Notes: generated by a model from the letters alone, not told the origin. DNA of 64,000 nt from Pseudonocardia benzenivorans CB1190 (GCF_000196675.2 NC_015312.1:5410501-5474500); one strand, 5' to 3'. Counted from the stretch's first letter, positions 50,470 to 59,202 are shown. Numbers and translations: made by a program.

Positions 50470-52422
50470 ATGAGCCCGCCGAGCAGGAAGCCGCGCCGAC
50501 GAGGAGGTGAGCACGAGGTGCACGAGCGCGAGAGCGACGGCACCTGGCCCCGTCGCTCACCCATCGACGTGCCCGTCGACTCCTCCGGCGATCCCACCGG
50601 CGGCGACGGGGCTCCGCTACACCTCGGCGACATCCAGGCCGACGATGCGCTGATCGACGCCCTCGGTTCCGGATCGCTGCAGGTCACCGACGAGATGGCC
50701 ACCAGCTCCGACGTCGACGACCGGCTTGCCGCCATGCTCGCGACGTGGGTCGCGACGGTGCAGGAGCCGGCCCGGCCACCTGCGGCGTTCAACCCCGACG
50801 CCGTCATCGCGGCAGCGCGCGCCGCCGACGAGGGCGTCGACGGCGCGGACGGCGTCACGTCCGCCACGCCCAGCGGCGGACCGCCACGCCGCGGTCATTC
50901 GCCCTACGTGGTCCGGCTGTCCGCGGCAGCGGTGGTCGCGCTCGTCGTCCTCGGCGGGGTCGCCGTCGGCAACGCCGGAACGGCCCGCCCCGGCGACGTG
51001 ACGTGGCCGATCGCGAGGGTCGTCTTCCCCGAGCACGCGCGCTCGGTCGAGGCGGCCGACACCATCGTGGTCCATCTCGACCGTGCGCGCACCGCGCTGC
51101 GCGAGGGCCGGACCGCCGACGCGGCGCACGAGGTCAACGAGATCCAGTCCGTCATCGGTGCGGTGCTGCCCGCCGACGGCCGCGCCACGCTCGACGCCGA
51201 GCACACGTCCATCGTCGCCGTCATCGCCGCGACCCCGGCGGCCGTGCTGCTCGATCCCGCGCTGCGCGCCCCCGTCGTGCCCGACGTGGCGGGTGCCGAG
51301 GCCCTCGGCCTACCGACGTCGCCGACCCCGCCGGCGCTCCCGACGACGACCCCGCCACCGCCGGACGCCTCCGCCGTCCCGGCCCCGGTCGACCCGACCG
51401 CCACGGTGACCCCGCCCGTGACGACGGCCGTCCCGCCGCCGGTCGTGGCTCCGCCGCCACCGGTCGACACGGCCCCGGCCGTCCCGCCCGTGGACGCGGC
51501 CCCGAACGAGGAGGAACCGCCGCCCGCCACCGGGACGACCGAGCCGCCCGCCACGTCCGAGCCTGCGCCCGCGACAGGTTCCGGGCAGGCCGAGCCGCCT
51601 GCCGACCAGACGGGCGCGACCGGCGACGGCGGTACGGCTCCGGGTACCGACGCCACCGCGCAGCCGCAGGCCGACACCCAGCCCCAGGCCGACACCCAGC
51701 CCCAGGCCGACTCCCAGCCCCAGGCCGACACCCAGCCCCAGGCCGACACCCAGCCCCAGGCCGACACCCAGCCCCAGGCCGACGCCCAGCCCCAGGCCGA
51801 CGCCCCGCCCCCGGTGGACGTCCAGCCGGCTCCCCCGGCCGAGACGATCGACACCGCACAGGCCGCCGACACGGCACAGCCGGCCGGTACGGCGCCGTCC
51901 GGCGACGGGCAGCAGGCCGGCGGGACCGTCGGTCTTGCGCAGGTCGCCGCCGTGACGGCCGACGAACCCGCCGCGGCGCAGGACGACCAGGCCGCGGGCT
52001 CGACCTCCGGCTCGGGCTCGACCTCGGTTTCGAGCTCGGGCTCCCAGACCACCGGCCCGGAGGCGCAAGGCTCCGGTTCGGATGACGCAGCGTCGGGTGA
52101 ACAGAGGTCCGGCTCGCCGACGCAGGCGACGGGTTCGCAGGACGACCAGGCCGGATCGCAGGACCAGAGCGGGTCCCAGGACGACCAGGCCGGATCACAG
52201 GACGACCCAGCCGGGTCCCAGGACCCGGGCGGCTCGCAGGACGACCAGTCCGACGGGGACGACCAGGGTTCCCAGGGCAGCAACTCGCAGGACGCCGGGG
52301 ACGGCCAGGACCCGCAGGACGGCTCGGCGGACTCCGGGGGATCGATCGCGGTCGGCGCCGACGCCTCGCTCGGCTCGGGCAGCTCGACGGTGTCGGGCTC
52401 GCTCTCCCTCGGGCTCGGCTGA
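50470..52422 (+). CDS. rsdA: RsdA-like anti-sigma-D factor with long low-complexity tail
   Basis: The 650-residue protein (634 if translated from GTG 50518, which follows AGGAGGT at 9 nt; ATG 50470 has a weaker GGAG). Residues about 55-100 match the sigma-D-binding region of RsdA: ADDALIDALG, then DVDDRLAAMLATWV. One membrane helix follows at about 148-167. The exported part begins with a short helical domain (DTIVVHLDRARTALREGRTADAAHEVNEI) and continues into more than 350 residues of Pro/Gln/Asp/Ser-rich sequence with eight QPQAD(T/S/A) hexads and many GSQDDQA-type units. It probably holds sigma-D at the membrane. No sigma factor gene adjoins it. Confidence 0.78.
   Translation: MSPPSRKPRRRGGEHEVHERESDGTWPRRSPIDVPVDSSGDPTGGDGAPLHLGDIQADDALIDALGSGSLQVTDEMATSSDVDDRLAAMLATWVATVQEPARPPAAFNPDAVIAAARAADEGVDGADGVTSATPSGGPPRRGHSPYVVRLSAAAVVALVVLGGVAVGNAGTARPGDVTWPIARVVFPEHARSVEAADTIVVHLDRARTALREGRTADAAHEVNEIQSVIGAVLPADGRATLDAEHTSIVAVIAATPAAVLLDPALRAPVVPDVAGAEALGLPTSPTPPALPTTTPPPPDASAVPAPVDPTATVTPPVTTAVPPPVVAPPPPVDTAPAVPPVDAAPNEEEPPPATGTTEPPATSEPAPATGSGQAEPPADQTGATGDGGTAPGTDATAQPQADTQPQADTQPQADSQPQADTQPQADTQPQADTQPQADAQPQADAPPPVDVQPAPPAETIDTAQAADTAQPAGTAPSGDGQQAGGTVGLAQVAAVTADEPAAAQDDQAAGSTSGSGSTSVSSSGSQTTGPEAQGSGSDDAASGEQRSGSPTQATGSQDDQAGSQDQSGSQDDQAGSQDDPAGSQDPGGSQDDQSDGDDQGSQGSNSQDAGDGQDPQDGSADSGGSIAVGADASLGSGSSTVSGSLSLGLG
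51661..51804 (+). repeat. Eight tandem 18-bp coding repeats
   Basis: Eight in-frame 18-bp units (consensus CAGCCCCAGGCCGACACC) encode QPQAD(T/S/A) in the RsdA tail. Units differ by single substitutions only, suggesting recent expansion by slippage. Not a CRISPR: there are no spacers. Confidence 0.9.
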
Positions 52423-52462
52423 GCCCGACCGCGCGCCGAGGCCACGGTCGCCGACGTCGTCG

Positions 52463-52481
52463 TGCCGCTCGCGGAGCGGCA
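52463..52481. terminator. Hairpin after rsdA
   Basis: TGCCGCTC (52463-52470) pairs perfectly with GAGCGGCA (52474-52481) around GCG, 41 nt after the stop. A second GC hairpin (52507-52522) follows. The rest of the 250-nt gap to the MarR gene holds nothing recognisable. Confidence 0.55.
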
Positions 52482-52674
52482 GCGGCAGGCCGGGCGTACG
52501 GGTGAGCCCGCGCTCGCGCGGGTAACCGCTCCGGCGCTCCAGGGTCCGCCGAGGGCGGGAAAGCCGCGGCGCCGGCGCCAGCCGCCTCGCCCGCACGCTC
52601 GCGGCGTGCGCGCCGGCGGTCGTGGTGTTGTGCCGTGGCTGTGACGTGGCCCGACTACGCCCGCCTTGCGGAGC

Positions 52675-53142
52675 TCAGGTTCGCGTGCCGGCCCGCAGCT
52701 TGTCGCACAGCAGCCGCAAGGCCTGCTGCTCGCGTTCGTCGAGTGCGACCCCGACGGTCCGCCGGATGCTCTCGGCGTGCCGGGCCCCGACCCGACGGCG
52801 CAGCCGGTCACCGGTCTCGGTCAGCACGACGACGGTGCCGCGCCCGTCGGCCGGGTCGGGCTCGCGCGCCACGAGCCCGGCCTCGGCCATCCGCTCCACC
52901 AGCCGCGACAGCGAGGGCTGGCTCAGCAGCACCTCGCGGTGCAGGTCGCGGATGCGGGCGCGACCGTCGGGACACCGACCGAGGGTGTGCAGGACGTCGT
53001 ACTCGCGCGGGGTGATCGGTTCCCAGACGTCGTCGGCCTCCAGGAGCCGCCACAGCGCGACCTGGCTGCGCAGCAACGCCTCCCATGCCTCGACGGCCGG
53101 ACCGGCCCCGACGGTCGTCTCAGCCCGCGGTGACGGCGACAT
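52675..53142 (-). CDS. MarR-family transcriptional regulator
   Basis: The 155-residue winged-helix protein: LTPREYDVL-like ITPREYDVLHTLGR, recognition helix region LLSQPSLSRLVERMAEAGLV, and wing DPADGRGTVVVLTETG. ATG 53142 lies within the end of the upstream monooxygenase gene (23-nt overlap), so both are translated from one message. It probably represses that operon through the palindrome at 54257-54276 until a phenolic or similar ligand binds. Confidence 0.88.
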   Translation of the reverse strand: MSPSPRAETTVGAGPAVEAWEALLRSQVALWRLLEADDVWEPITPREYDVLHTLGRCPDGRARIRDLHREVLLSQPSLSRLVERMAEAGLVAREPDPADGRGTVVVLTETGDRLRRRVGARHAESIRRTVGVALDEREQQALRLLCDKLRAGTRT

Positions 53143-54232
53143 CCTCGCCCGCCTCCGTCGCGAGCTTCGCCGCGACCCGCGACGCGTGCGACGGCGGGTC
53201 CGACGGGACGTCCGCCGGGCGCAGCTCGTCGAACCCCTTGCGCAGGTCGGGCAGGATCTCCCCGAGCAGGTCGAGCTGCTCGAGGACGGTCTTCTGCGGC
53301 AGCCCGGCGTGATCGACCAGGAACAGCTGCCGCTGGTAGTCACCGAAGTGCTCGCGGAAGGTCAGCGTCTTCTCGACGACCTCCTGCGGGCTGCCGACGG
53401 TCAGCGGCGTCTGCGCGGTGAAGTCCTCCATCGAGGGACCGTGCCCGTAGACCGGCGCCTCGTCGAAGTAGGGCCGGAACTCGTTCCACGCGTCCTGCGA
53501 GCGCCTGCGCATGAAGAACTGCCCGCCGAGGCCGACGATCGCCTGGTCGGCACGGCCGTGCCCGTAGTGCTCGAAGCGCTGCCGGTAGAGATTGATGAGC
53601 TTCGTGTAGTGCGACGGCGGCCAGAAGATGTTGTTCGCGAAGAAGCCGTCGCCGAAGTACGCGGCGATCTCGGCGACCTCGGGGGTGCGGATCGAGCCGT
53701 GCCACACGAACGGTGCGACGCCGTCGAGGGGGCGCGGCGTCGACGTGAAGCCGTGCAGCGGGGTGCGGAAGCGGCCCTCCCAGTCGACGACCTCGTTGTC
53801 CCACAACGTCCGCAGCAGCTGGTAGTGCTCGACGGTCAGCGGCACGCTCTGGTTGATGTCCTGACCGAACCAGGGGTAGACGGGGGCCGTGTTGCCGCGG
53901 CCGAGCATCAGGTCGACGCGCCCGTCGGCCAGGTGCTGGAGCATCGCGTAGTCCTCGGCGATCTTGACGGGGTCGTTCGTCGTGATCAACGTGGTCGACG
54001 TCGAGAGCACGAGGCGCTCGGTGCGGGCGGCGATGTGGCCGAGCAGCGTCGTCGGGGAGGAGGGCACGAACGGCGGGTTGTGGTGCTCGCCGGTGGCGAA
54101 GACGTCGAGGCCCACGGCCTCGGCGTGCTCGGCGAGGGCGACCATCGCCTTGATCCGCTCGTGCTCGGTGGGCACACGACCGGTCGTCGGGTCGCGGGTG
54201 ACGTCCCCGACGGTGAAGATTCCGAACTGCAC
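53120..54232 (-). CDS. LLM-class flavin-dependent oxidoreductase
   Basis: The 370-residue luciferase-like TIM-barrel protein (QFGIFTVGD start, FATGEHHNPPFVPSSP, GRVDLMLGRGNTAPVYPWFG, then LVDHAGLPQKTVLEQLDLLGE). GTG 54232 is chosen because GGAAGGGG lies upstream and the first strand begins there; longer readings add a non-conserved stub. Of the class that uses FMNH2 or F420; the substrate is unknown. Operon with the overlapping MarR gene. Only distantly related to the LLM protein at 5123. Confidence 0.87.
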   Translation of the reverse strand: MQFGIFTVGDVTRDPTTGRVPTEHERIKAMVALAEHAEAVGLDVFATGEHHNPPFVPSSPTTLLGHIAARTERLVLSTSTTLITTNDPVKIAEDYAMLQHLADGRVDLMLGRGNTAPVYPWFGQDINQSVPLTVEHYQLLRTLWDNEVVDWEGRFRTPLHGFTSTPRPLDGVAPFVWHGSIRTPEVAEIAAYFGDGFFANNIFWPPSHYTKLINLYRQRFEHYGHGRADQAIVGLGGQFFMRRRSQDAWNEFRPYFDEAPVYGHGPSMEDFTAQTPLTVGSPQEVVEKTLTFREHFGDYQRQLFLVDHAGLPQKTVLEQLDLLGEILPDLRKGFDELRPADVPSDPPSHASRVAAKLATEAGEDVAVTAG

Positions 54233-54256
54233 GGCGGGCCCCTTCCTTGAGCCAAG

Positions 54257-54276
54257 GTCCATGCGTTTGCATGGAC
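54257..54276. promoter_or_regulatory. Candidate MarR operator
   Basis: Perfect 20-bp inverted repeat: GTCCATGC (54257-54264), GTTT, GCATGGAC (54269-54276). It is centred 34 nt upstream of the LLM start codon, the right place and form for a MarR-dimer site. Confidence 0.6.
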
Positions 54277-54490
54277 ACAGGCGTCAACCCCGCGTTCATC
54301 CACAGGATTCCCGCCGTGAGCCACGGCACGTCCGCTCGCCGCTCGGCGACGTCCGCCCGACGGTTTCGGGGGTCCTCATCACCTACGATGACAACGCGGC
54401 GGGTCCACGGCGCAGGCCGGAGCGGGCACCGGAGGCGAACATCAGAGAACTCGGTTCACCGACTCGTATCGCATCCGACACCTCACCTCC

Positions 54491-54496
54491 TATAGT
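54491..54496 (+). promoter_or_regulatory. -10 box of the radical SAM gene
   Basis: TATAGT, unusually AT-rich for this window, stands 37 nt before ATG 54533. No convincing -35 is visible. The 54277-54490 stretch before it has no gene. Confidence 0.5.
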
Positions 54497-54532
54497 GGAC
54501 GGAACTGCTCGCGATCCCGAGGTGGTTGTCGT

Positions 54533-55759
54533 ATGACCGACGTGCTGGACTCCGCTCCCGCGCGGCCGAGTTCCGAGGGCCCGACCCCGGTCGACTCGAC
54601 CGACTCCGCAGCCGTGGCGGAACTGATCATGGAGCTGCAGTCGGTGGGGCTGCGGATCGAGACGGAGCTGGAGACCAAGCGCACCGGCGGCGCAGGTCCC
54701 TCCGACTCGGGCATGCTCTGGATCGAGGGCGTCCCGGTGACCGTCCCGCCGAGCACTTCGTCCCCCTACGCGCTGCTGGCCGAGGACGAGGGCCAGGGCA
54801 TCTACCGCGACGGCGTCAAGATCGCCAACGTCTCGGGCACCCGGCGGCCGCGCTACTACGACCTGACGACCGCCGACGGCATCCCCTACGAGCAGATCGC
54901 GCTGCTGCACCTCGACTCGCTGGCGTCGACGGTGGTGCAGGCCTGCAACTACTGGGGCAACTCCGACCAGTGCGGCTTCTGCGGCATCGGCCTGTCGCTC
55001 AAGGCAGGCCGCACCATCGCGAAGAAGACCCCCGAGATGCTCGCCGAGGTCGCCGTCGCGGCCAAGGAGCTCGACGGCGCGGTCGACGCGACGCTCACCA
55101 CCGGCTCCTCCGTGGCCCCCGACCGCGGGGCGCTCTACGTCGCCAGGTGCGGCCAGGCCGTCAAGGAGGCGGCGGGGCTGCCCGTCGAGGTGCAGTTCGA
55201 GCCCCCGCGCGACCTCAAGTACATCGACCAGGTCCACGACATGGGCCTCGACGCGCTCGGCATCCACATCGAGTCGTTCGACCCGAAGGTGCTGGCCAAG
55301 GTGGCACCCGGCAAGTTCCGCACCGGCATGGACACGTACTTCCGCACGTGGGAGTACGCGGTCGACCTGTTCGGCGAGGGCCGCGTGTCCACCTACGTCA
55401 TCCTGGGCCTCGGCGAGGACCCGGAGCTGACCGTCGAGATGTGCCGTCGGGCCGTCGACATCGGCGTGTACCCGTTCGTCGTACCGCTGCGGCCCGTCGC
55501 GGGCTCACTGCTCGAGGACCTGCCCGCGCCGTCGCGCGAGTACACCGAGCCGATCTACCGCAAGGTCGCCGGCTTCCTCGAGGAGAAGGGCCTCGGGGCG
55601 GACACCGCCGTCGCGGGCTGTGCGCGTTGTCAGGCGTGTTCGAGCCTCAACCTCGTCCAGCAGGCCGGCAACGCGCCCGCGTGTGGCTCGTTCGGCGCTC
55701 CCGCGGGAGGCGCGGCGTCGGCCCCGCTGCTGCAGATCGGCAAGCGGCCCGGCGCCTGA
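54533..55759 (+). CDS. MSMEG_0568-family radical SAM protein
   Basis: Radical SAM enzyme of 408 residues. The cluster motif is C-NYWGNSDQ-C-GF-C (CX8CX2C, about 139-151), the spaced variant typical of the MSMEG_0568 family rather than CX3CX2C. The barrel follows with KKTPEMLAEVAVAAKEL, TLTTGSSVAPDRGALY, LGIHIESFDPKVL and VSTYVILGLGEDPELTVE. A C-terminal GCARCQACSSL adds three Cys and may bind an auxiliary cluster. Relatives usually sit beside a Nit1-type nitrilase, an acetyltransferase and a flavoprotein (Nit1C cluster, linked to cyanide assimilation); none of these is nearby, so the role here is open. Confidence 0.83.
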   Translation: MTDVLDSAPARPSSEGPTPVDSTDSAAVAELIMELQSVGLRIETELETKRTGGAGPSDSGMLWIEGVPVTVPPSTSSPYALLAEDEGQGIYRDGVKIANVSGTRRPRYYDLTTADGIPYEQIALLHLDSLASTVVQACNYWGNSDQCGFCGIGLSLKAGRTIAKKTPEMLAEVAVAAKELDGAVDATLTTGSSVAPDRGALYVARCGQAVKEAAGLPVEVQFEPPRDLKYIDQVHDMGLDALGIHIESFDPKVLAKVAPGKFRTGMDTYFRTWEYAVDLFGEGRVSTYVILGLGEDPELTVEMCRRAVDIGVYPFVVPLRPVAGSLLEDLPAPSREYTEPIYRKVAGFLEEKGLGADTAVAGCARCQACSSLNLVQQAGNAPACGSFGAPAGGAASAPLLQIGKRPGA

Positions 55760-55780
55760 GCCACGCCGCACCACGAACGA

Positions 55781-55810
55781 GGGGCGGGTCCGCGACCGCG
55801 GGCCCGCCCC
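55781..55810. terminator. Hairpin between convergent radical SAM gene and glmS
   Basis: Arms 55781-55793 and 55798-55810 form 13 bp (one G-U) with a GACC loop, 21 nt after one gene's stop and 16 nt after the other's. Confidence 0.75.
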
Positions 55811-55826
55811 GTTCCATTCCGGACCG

Positions 55827-57662
55827 CTACTCGACGGTGACGCTCTTCGCCAGGTTGCGCGGCCGGTCGACGTCGCGGTCGAGCGCCACGGCCGCGTGAT
55901 AGGCCAGCAGCTGCAGCGGGACCGACATCAGGATCGGGTCCAGCTCCGGCTCGTTGGCGGGGATGACGATCGTCCTGTCGGCGAGCTCCGCCGCGAGCTC
56001 CCGGTGCGCGACCGCGTAGATCGGGCCGCGCCGGGCCCGGATCTCGGCGAGCGTCGAGGTGTTCTTGTCGAGCAGGTCGTCGTCCGGCACGACGGCGACC
56101 GTCGGCAGCTCGGGGCTCACCAGCGCCAGCGGGCCGTGCTTGAGCTCGGCCGAGGCGTACCCCTCGGCGTGGACGTAGGAGATCTCCTTGAGCTTCTGCG
56201 CGCCCTCGCGGGCCACCGGGAAGCCCCGGCGGCGGCCGATGAACAGCACGCTGTCGCGCGTCGCGATCTCCTTGGCGACCGCCTCGATCGCGCCCGTGTC
56301 CCGCTCCGCGTCGAGGATCTCGGTGATCTGCGCCGGCAGCTTCGCCAACCCGGCGAGGATGCGCGCACCCTCGGTCGGCGAGAGGTCACGGATGCGGCCG
56401 AGGTGCAGGGCCAGCAGTGCGAACGCGGCGACCGTCGAGGTGAACGACTTCGTCGCCGCGACCGACATCTCCGCACCCGCGTGCAGGTAGATGCCCCCGT
56501 CGACCTGGCGCGCGATCGTCGAGCCGACGACGTTGATCACGCCGATGACCTTGCCGCCCTTGCGCTGGATCTCCTGCACCGCGGCCAGGGTGTCGCTGGT
56601 CTCGCCGGACTGGCTGACCGCGACGTAGAGGCTGTCGGGCTCGACGACCGGATTGCGGTAGCGGAACTCCGACGCCGACTCCGACGATGCCGGCACCCGC
56701 GCCAGGTCCTCGATGAGCTGGGCGCCGAGGTCGCCGGCGTAGCAGGCCGACCCGCAGCCGAGGATCTTCACCCGCTTGAACTCACGGGCCTCGCGGACCG
56801 TCAGGTTGAGACCGCCGAGGTGGGCGGTGGAGAAACGCTCGTCCAGCCTGCCCGACAGCGTCCGCTCGATCGACCGCGGCTGCTCCTCGATCTCCTTGAT
56901 CAGGAAGTGCGCGTGGTCGCCGATCTCGGCGCCGATGATGTCCCAGTCGATCGTCGACGGGCTCTTGGCCGTCGAGCGGTCGTCGATGGTGAAGGTGCGG
57001 TAGCCGGTCGCGGTGATCGTCGCGAGCTCGCCGTCGTCGAGGTAGACGACCTGACGGGTGTAGCCGACGAGCGCCGCCGCGTCGGACGCGACGAACATCT
57101 CCTTCTCCCCGACCCCCAGCAGCACCGGCGAGCCGTTGCGCGCCACGACGATCCGGTCCGGGTGCTCGGTGTCGAGCACCGCGAGCCCGTAGGCCCCGAC
57201 GACCTGCAGCAGCGCCAGCCGGACCGCCTGCTCCAGGGTCTGCGCGCCCGCGGTGAACGCCGCGGCGATCAGGTGCGCGACGGCCTCGGTGTCGGTCTGG
57301 GACGTGAACTCCACGCCGTCGGCCGCCAGCTTCGCGCGCAGCTCCTCGGCGTTCTCGATGATGCCGTTGTGCACGACCGCGATCCGGCCCGTCGCGTCGG
57401 TGTGCGGGTGCGCGTTCTCGGCGTTCGGCTCACCGTGGGTGGCCCAGCGGGTGTGCCCGATTCCCGGCGCGCCCTTGAAGCGGGCGGGCAGGTCGTTCGC
57501 GAGGTCGGCAACCCTGCCGCTCACCTTGCGCACCTTCAGCGCGCCGCGGTGCAGCACCGCGAGCCCGGCCGAGTCGTACCCGCGGTACTCCAGCCGGCCC
57601 AGGCCCTCCAGCAGGATCGGGGCCGCGTCCTGCGCCCCGACGTATCCGACGATCCCGCACAC
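55827..57662 (-). CDS. glmS: Glutamine-fructose-6-phosphate aminotransferase (isomerizing)
   Basis: The 611-residue enzyme makes glucosamine-6-phosphate for peptidoglycan and other amino sugars. The start codon is followed at once by Cys2, the glutaminase nucleophile (MCGIVGYVG), then GHTRWATHGEP. The two SIS sugar-isomerase domains contain SQSGETSDTLAAVQE and EGYASAELKHGPLALV, and the end ARNLAKSVTVE includes the catalytic Lys. GTG 57662 follows TAGGAG. Nine nt upstream on the same strand ends the small conserved gene 57672-57983. Confidence 0.95.
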   Translation of the reverse strand: MCGIVGYVGAQDAAPILLEGLGRLEYRGYDSAGLAVLHRGALKVRKVSGRVADLANDLPARFKGAPGIGHTRWATHGEPNAENAHPHTDATGRIAVVHNGIIENAEELRAKLAADGVEFTSQTDTEAVAHLIAAAFTAGAQTLEQAVRLALLQVVGAYGLAVLDTEHPDRIVVARNGSPVLLGVGEKEMFVASDAAALVGYTRQVVYLDDGELATITATGYRTFTIDDRSTAKSPSTIDWDIIGAEIGDHAHFLIKEIEEQPRSIERTLSGRLDERFSTAHLGGLNLTVREAREFKRVKILGCGSACYAGDLGAQLIEDLARVPASSESASEFRYRNPVVEPDSLYVAVSQSGETSDTLAAVQEIQRKGGKVIGVINVVGSTIARQVDGGIYLHAGAEMSVAATKSFTSTVAAFALLALHLGRIRDLSPTEGARILAGLAKLPAQITEILDAERDTGAIEAVAKEIATRDSVLFIGRRRGFPVAREGAQKLKEISYVHAEGYASAELKHGPLALVSPELPTVAVVPDDDLLDKNTSTLAEIRARRGPIYAVAHRELAAELADRTIVIPANEPELDPILMSVPLQLLAYHAAVALDRDVDRPRNLAKSVTVE

Positions 57663-57671
57663 AGGCGGCTC

Positions 57672-57983
57672 CTATCCGTAGACGATGCGTCGCAACTGGC
57701 GGGCGGACAGCGCCGGCGGCACCACCCGGCGGACGGCCAGCTCGGCGCCCACCCGCTCGAAGATGCGATCGTTGGTCATCCCCCGACGTTGCAGCTCGCC
57801 GTGCCGACGCCGCACGAAGTGCTCCGTCGACTCGCCGAAGTAGCCGAGCACCTCGGCCACCACGCGCCCCGCCTCCCCTTCCGACAGCGGCGTGCTCCGC
57901 ACCAGATGCTCGACGAGCTCACGGTGGGCATCGAGTTCTCCGGCGGGCACGGAGCCCGATCGTGCCCGTCCGACGTCCGACAC
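57672..57983 (-). CDS. Small conserved actinobacterial protein upstream of glmS
   Basis: The 103-residue protein of unknown function is helical and charged (HRELVEHLVRSTPLSEGEAGRVVAEV, whose first half repeats the general style of actinobacterial homologues, and a basic ARQLRRIVYG C-terminus). I choose GTG 57983 rather than ATG 58220: the added 79 residues of the longer reading are Arg/Gly-rich and look non-coding, and a perfect hairpin lies directly upstream of GTG 57983. It is probably co-transcribed with glmS. Whether it influences glmS is unknown. Nothing else recognisable lies in 58014-58335. Confidence 0.55.
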   Translation of the reverse strand: MSDVGRARSGSVPAGELDAHRELVEHLVRSTPLSEGEAGRVVAEVLGYFGESTEHFVRRRHGELQRRGMTNDRIFERVGAELAVRRVVPPALSARQLRRIVYG

Positions 57984-57989
57984 GCCAGA

Positions 57990-58013
57990 ATCCTGCCCGA
58001 AATCGGGCAGGAT
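57990..58013. promoter_or_regulatory. Palindromic hairpin at the ribosome site of the small gene
   Basis: 11-bp perfect arms (57990-58000 and 58003-58013) with AA between. In the leftward transcript the AGGAT at the foot of the hairpin would serve as ribosome site for GTG 57983, so folding could hide it. It could instead be a protein-binding operator. Confidence 0.45.
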
Positions 58014-58335
58014 CGCGCCGCTGCGCGCGTCGAACCGGCCGTTCACCGGGTCGAGGGTCTCACGCGCGCTCCCCAGGGCCGCGGGGTGGCCGGGCCCCCT
58101 GCGTTCTCCGACGACGCCCCGGCTGTCCCCTGACCGACGATCACCGCTCCGCACCGCGCGCTCCGAGACGAGCCCGCCGGGCGCCGTGCCCCTCTCAGGT
58201 GATCGGCGAACCAGGGACATGAGCGCCCCCGAGTGCGCCGGCGTCCCGCGAATTCCGGCTCGTCCGACGATGCGCAAGCGCGAACGTCTGCCCGAGACGG
58301 GCTTCCCATCTGCCACCGTTCGTCACGATGCACCG

Positions 58336-59202
58336 ATGCCGATCGACGATCTGCTGCGGCGCCAAGGCGGGCTCGTCTCCGTCGCGCAAGCGCGGGAGAA
58401 CGGTGTCGCGCCGCGGACGTTGCAGCAACGGGCCCGATCCGCGGGATGGGCGAGGCTGCACCCGGGTGTGTACCTCGCGGCGGGTCATCGGCTCACCGAC
58501 GAGGTGCGCGTTCGAGCGGCCTGGCTCTGGGCGGGTCCCGAAGCCGCTGTCTCTGGGCCCGCGGCCGCGTACTGGCTCGGGATGCTGCCGTCGGCTCCGG
58601 ACCCCGTGGAGCTGACCGTGCCCGCCCGGACGAAGCCGCGAGCACAGCCCGGCGTGCGGATCCGGCGACGCGACCTCAGCCACCTGGACCGCATCGGCCA
58701 GCGCGACATCTGGCTCACCGGCGCCGCGCTGACCGTCCTCGACACAGCGGTCACGCTTCCCGACGGTGCGGCGTTCCTCGACCGGGCGCTGCAGCGACAC
58801 ATCAGCTTCGCGGCTCTGCACCACGCTCATTGCCGAGCGATCGGACGACGGGGATCACCGAGAGCCGGGAAGCTGCTCACCGCGGCTGCCGACCGGGCAG
58901 GCTCGGTCGCAGAGCGCTTGCTGGTCAGGTTGCTGCGGGAGGCGGGGATGCGCGGCTGGCGGGTCGACCATCCGTTCCAGGAGTTCCGGATCGACATCGC
59001 GTTCCCGGCCCACCGGCTGGCGATCGAGGTCGACGGCTGGGCCTGGCACGTCGACCCGGCTCGCTTCCGGGCCGACCGCCGCAAGGGCAACGCATTGGTC
59101 ACGCAGGGCTGGACGCTCCTGCGCTTCACCTGGCACGACCTCACGACGGACCCCCAGGCCGTGCTCGCCACCATCCACGCCGCGCTCGCCCGTGCCGCGT
59201 GA
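58336..59202 (+). CDS. AbiEi-like N-terminal HTH with C-terminal DUF559 (Vsr-like nuclease) domain
   Basis: The 288-residue protein. Residues about 1-55 resemble the antitoxin AbiEi winged helix (LLRRQGGLVSVAQARENGVAPRTLQQRAR starts with that pattern, then LHPGVYLAA). Residues about 205-285 are a DUF559/Vsr-type endonuclease-like domain: RIDIAFPAHRLAIEVDGWAWH (Asp and Glu of a PD-(D/E)XK-like site) and GWTLLRFTWHDL. Such proteins are common singletons in actinobacteria; no AbiEii toxin gene adjoins it. Whether it cuts DNA is unproven. The 197 nt that follow hold no gene. Confidence 0.78.
   Translation: MPIDDLLRRQGGLVSVAQARENGVAPRTLQQRARSAGWARLHPGVYLAAGHRLTDEVRVRAAWLWAGPEAAVSGPAAAYWLGMLPSAPDPVELTVPARTKPRAQPGVRIRRRDLSHLDRIGQRDIWLTGAALTVLDTAVTLPDGAAFLDRALQRHISFAALHHAHCRAIGRRGSPRAGKLLTAAADRAGSVAERLLVRLLREAGMRGWRVDHPFQEFRIDIAFPAHRLAIEVDGWAWHVDPARFRADRRKGNALVTQGWTLLRFTWHDLTTDPQAVLATIHAALARAA

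Noticed and set aside
51661-51804. Possible CRISPR array
   Set aside because: Units are contiguous 18-bp coding repeats with no spacers; the same holds for 61482-61586.
50904-52811. 635-codon minus-strand Gly/Trp/Ser-rich frame
   Set aside because: Arises from the repeat-rich RsdA tail read backwards.
55620-58133. 837-codon plus-strand frame
   Set aside because: Antisense to glmS, whose motifs are unmistakable; typical GC-rich artefact.
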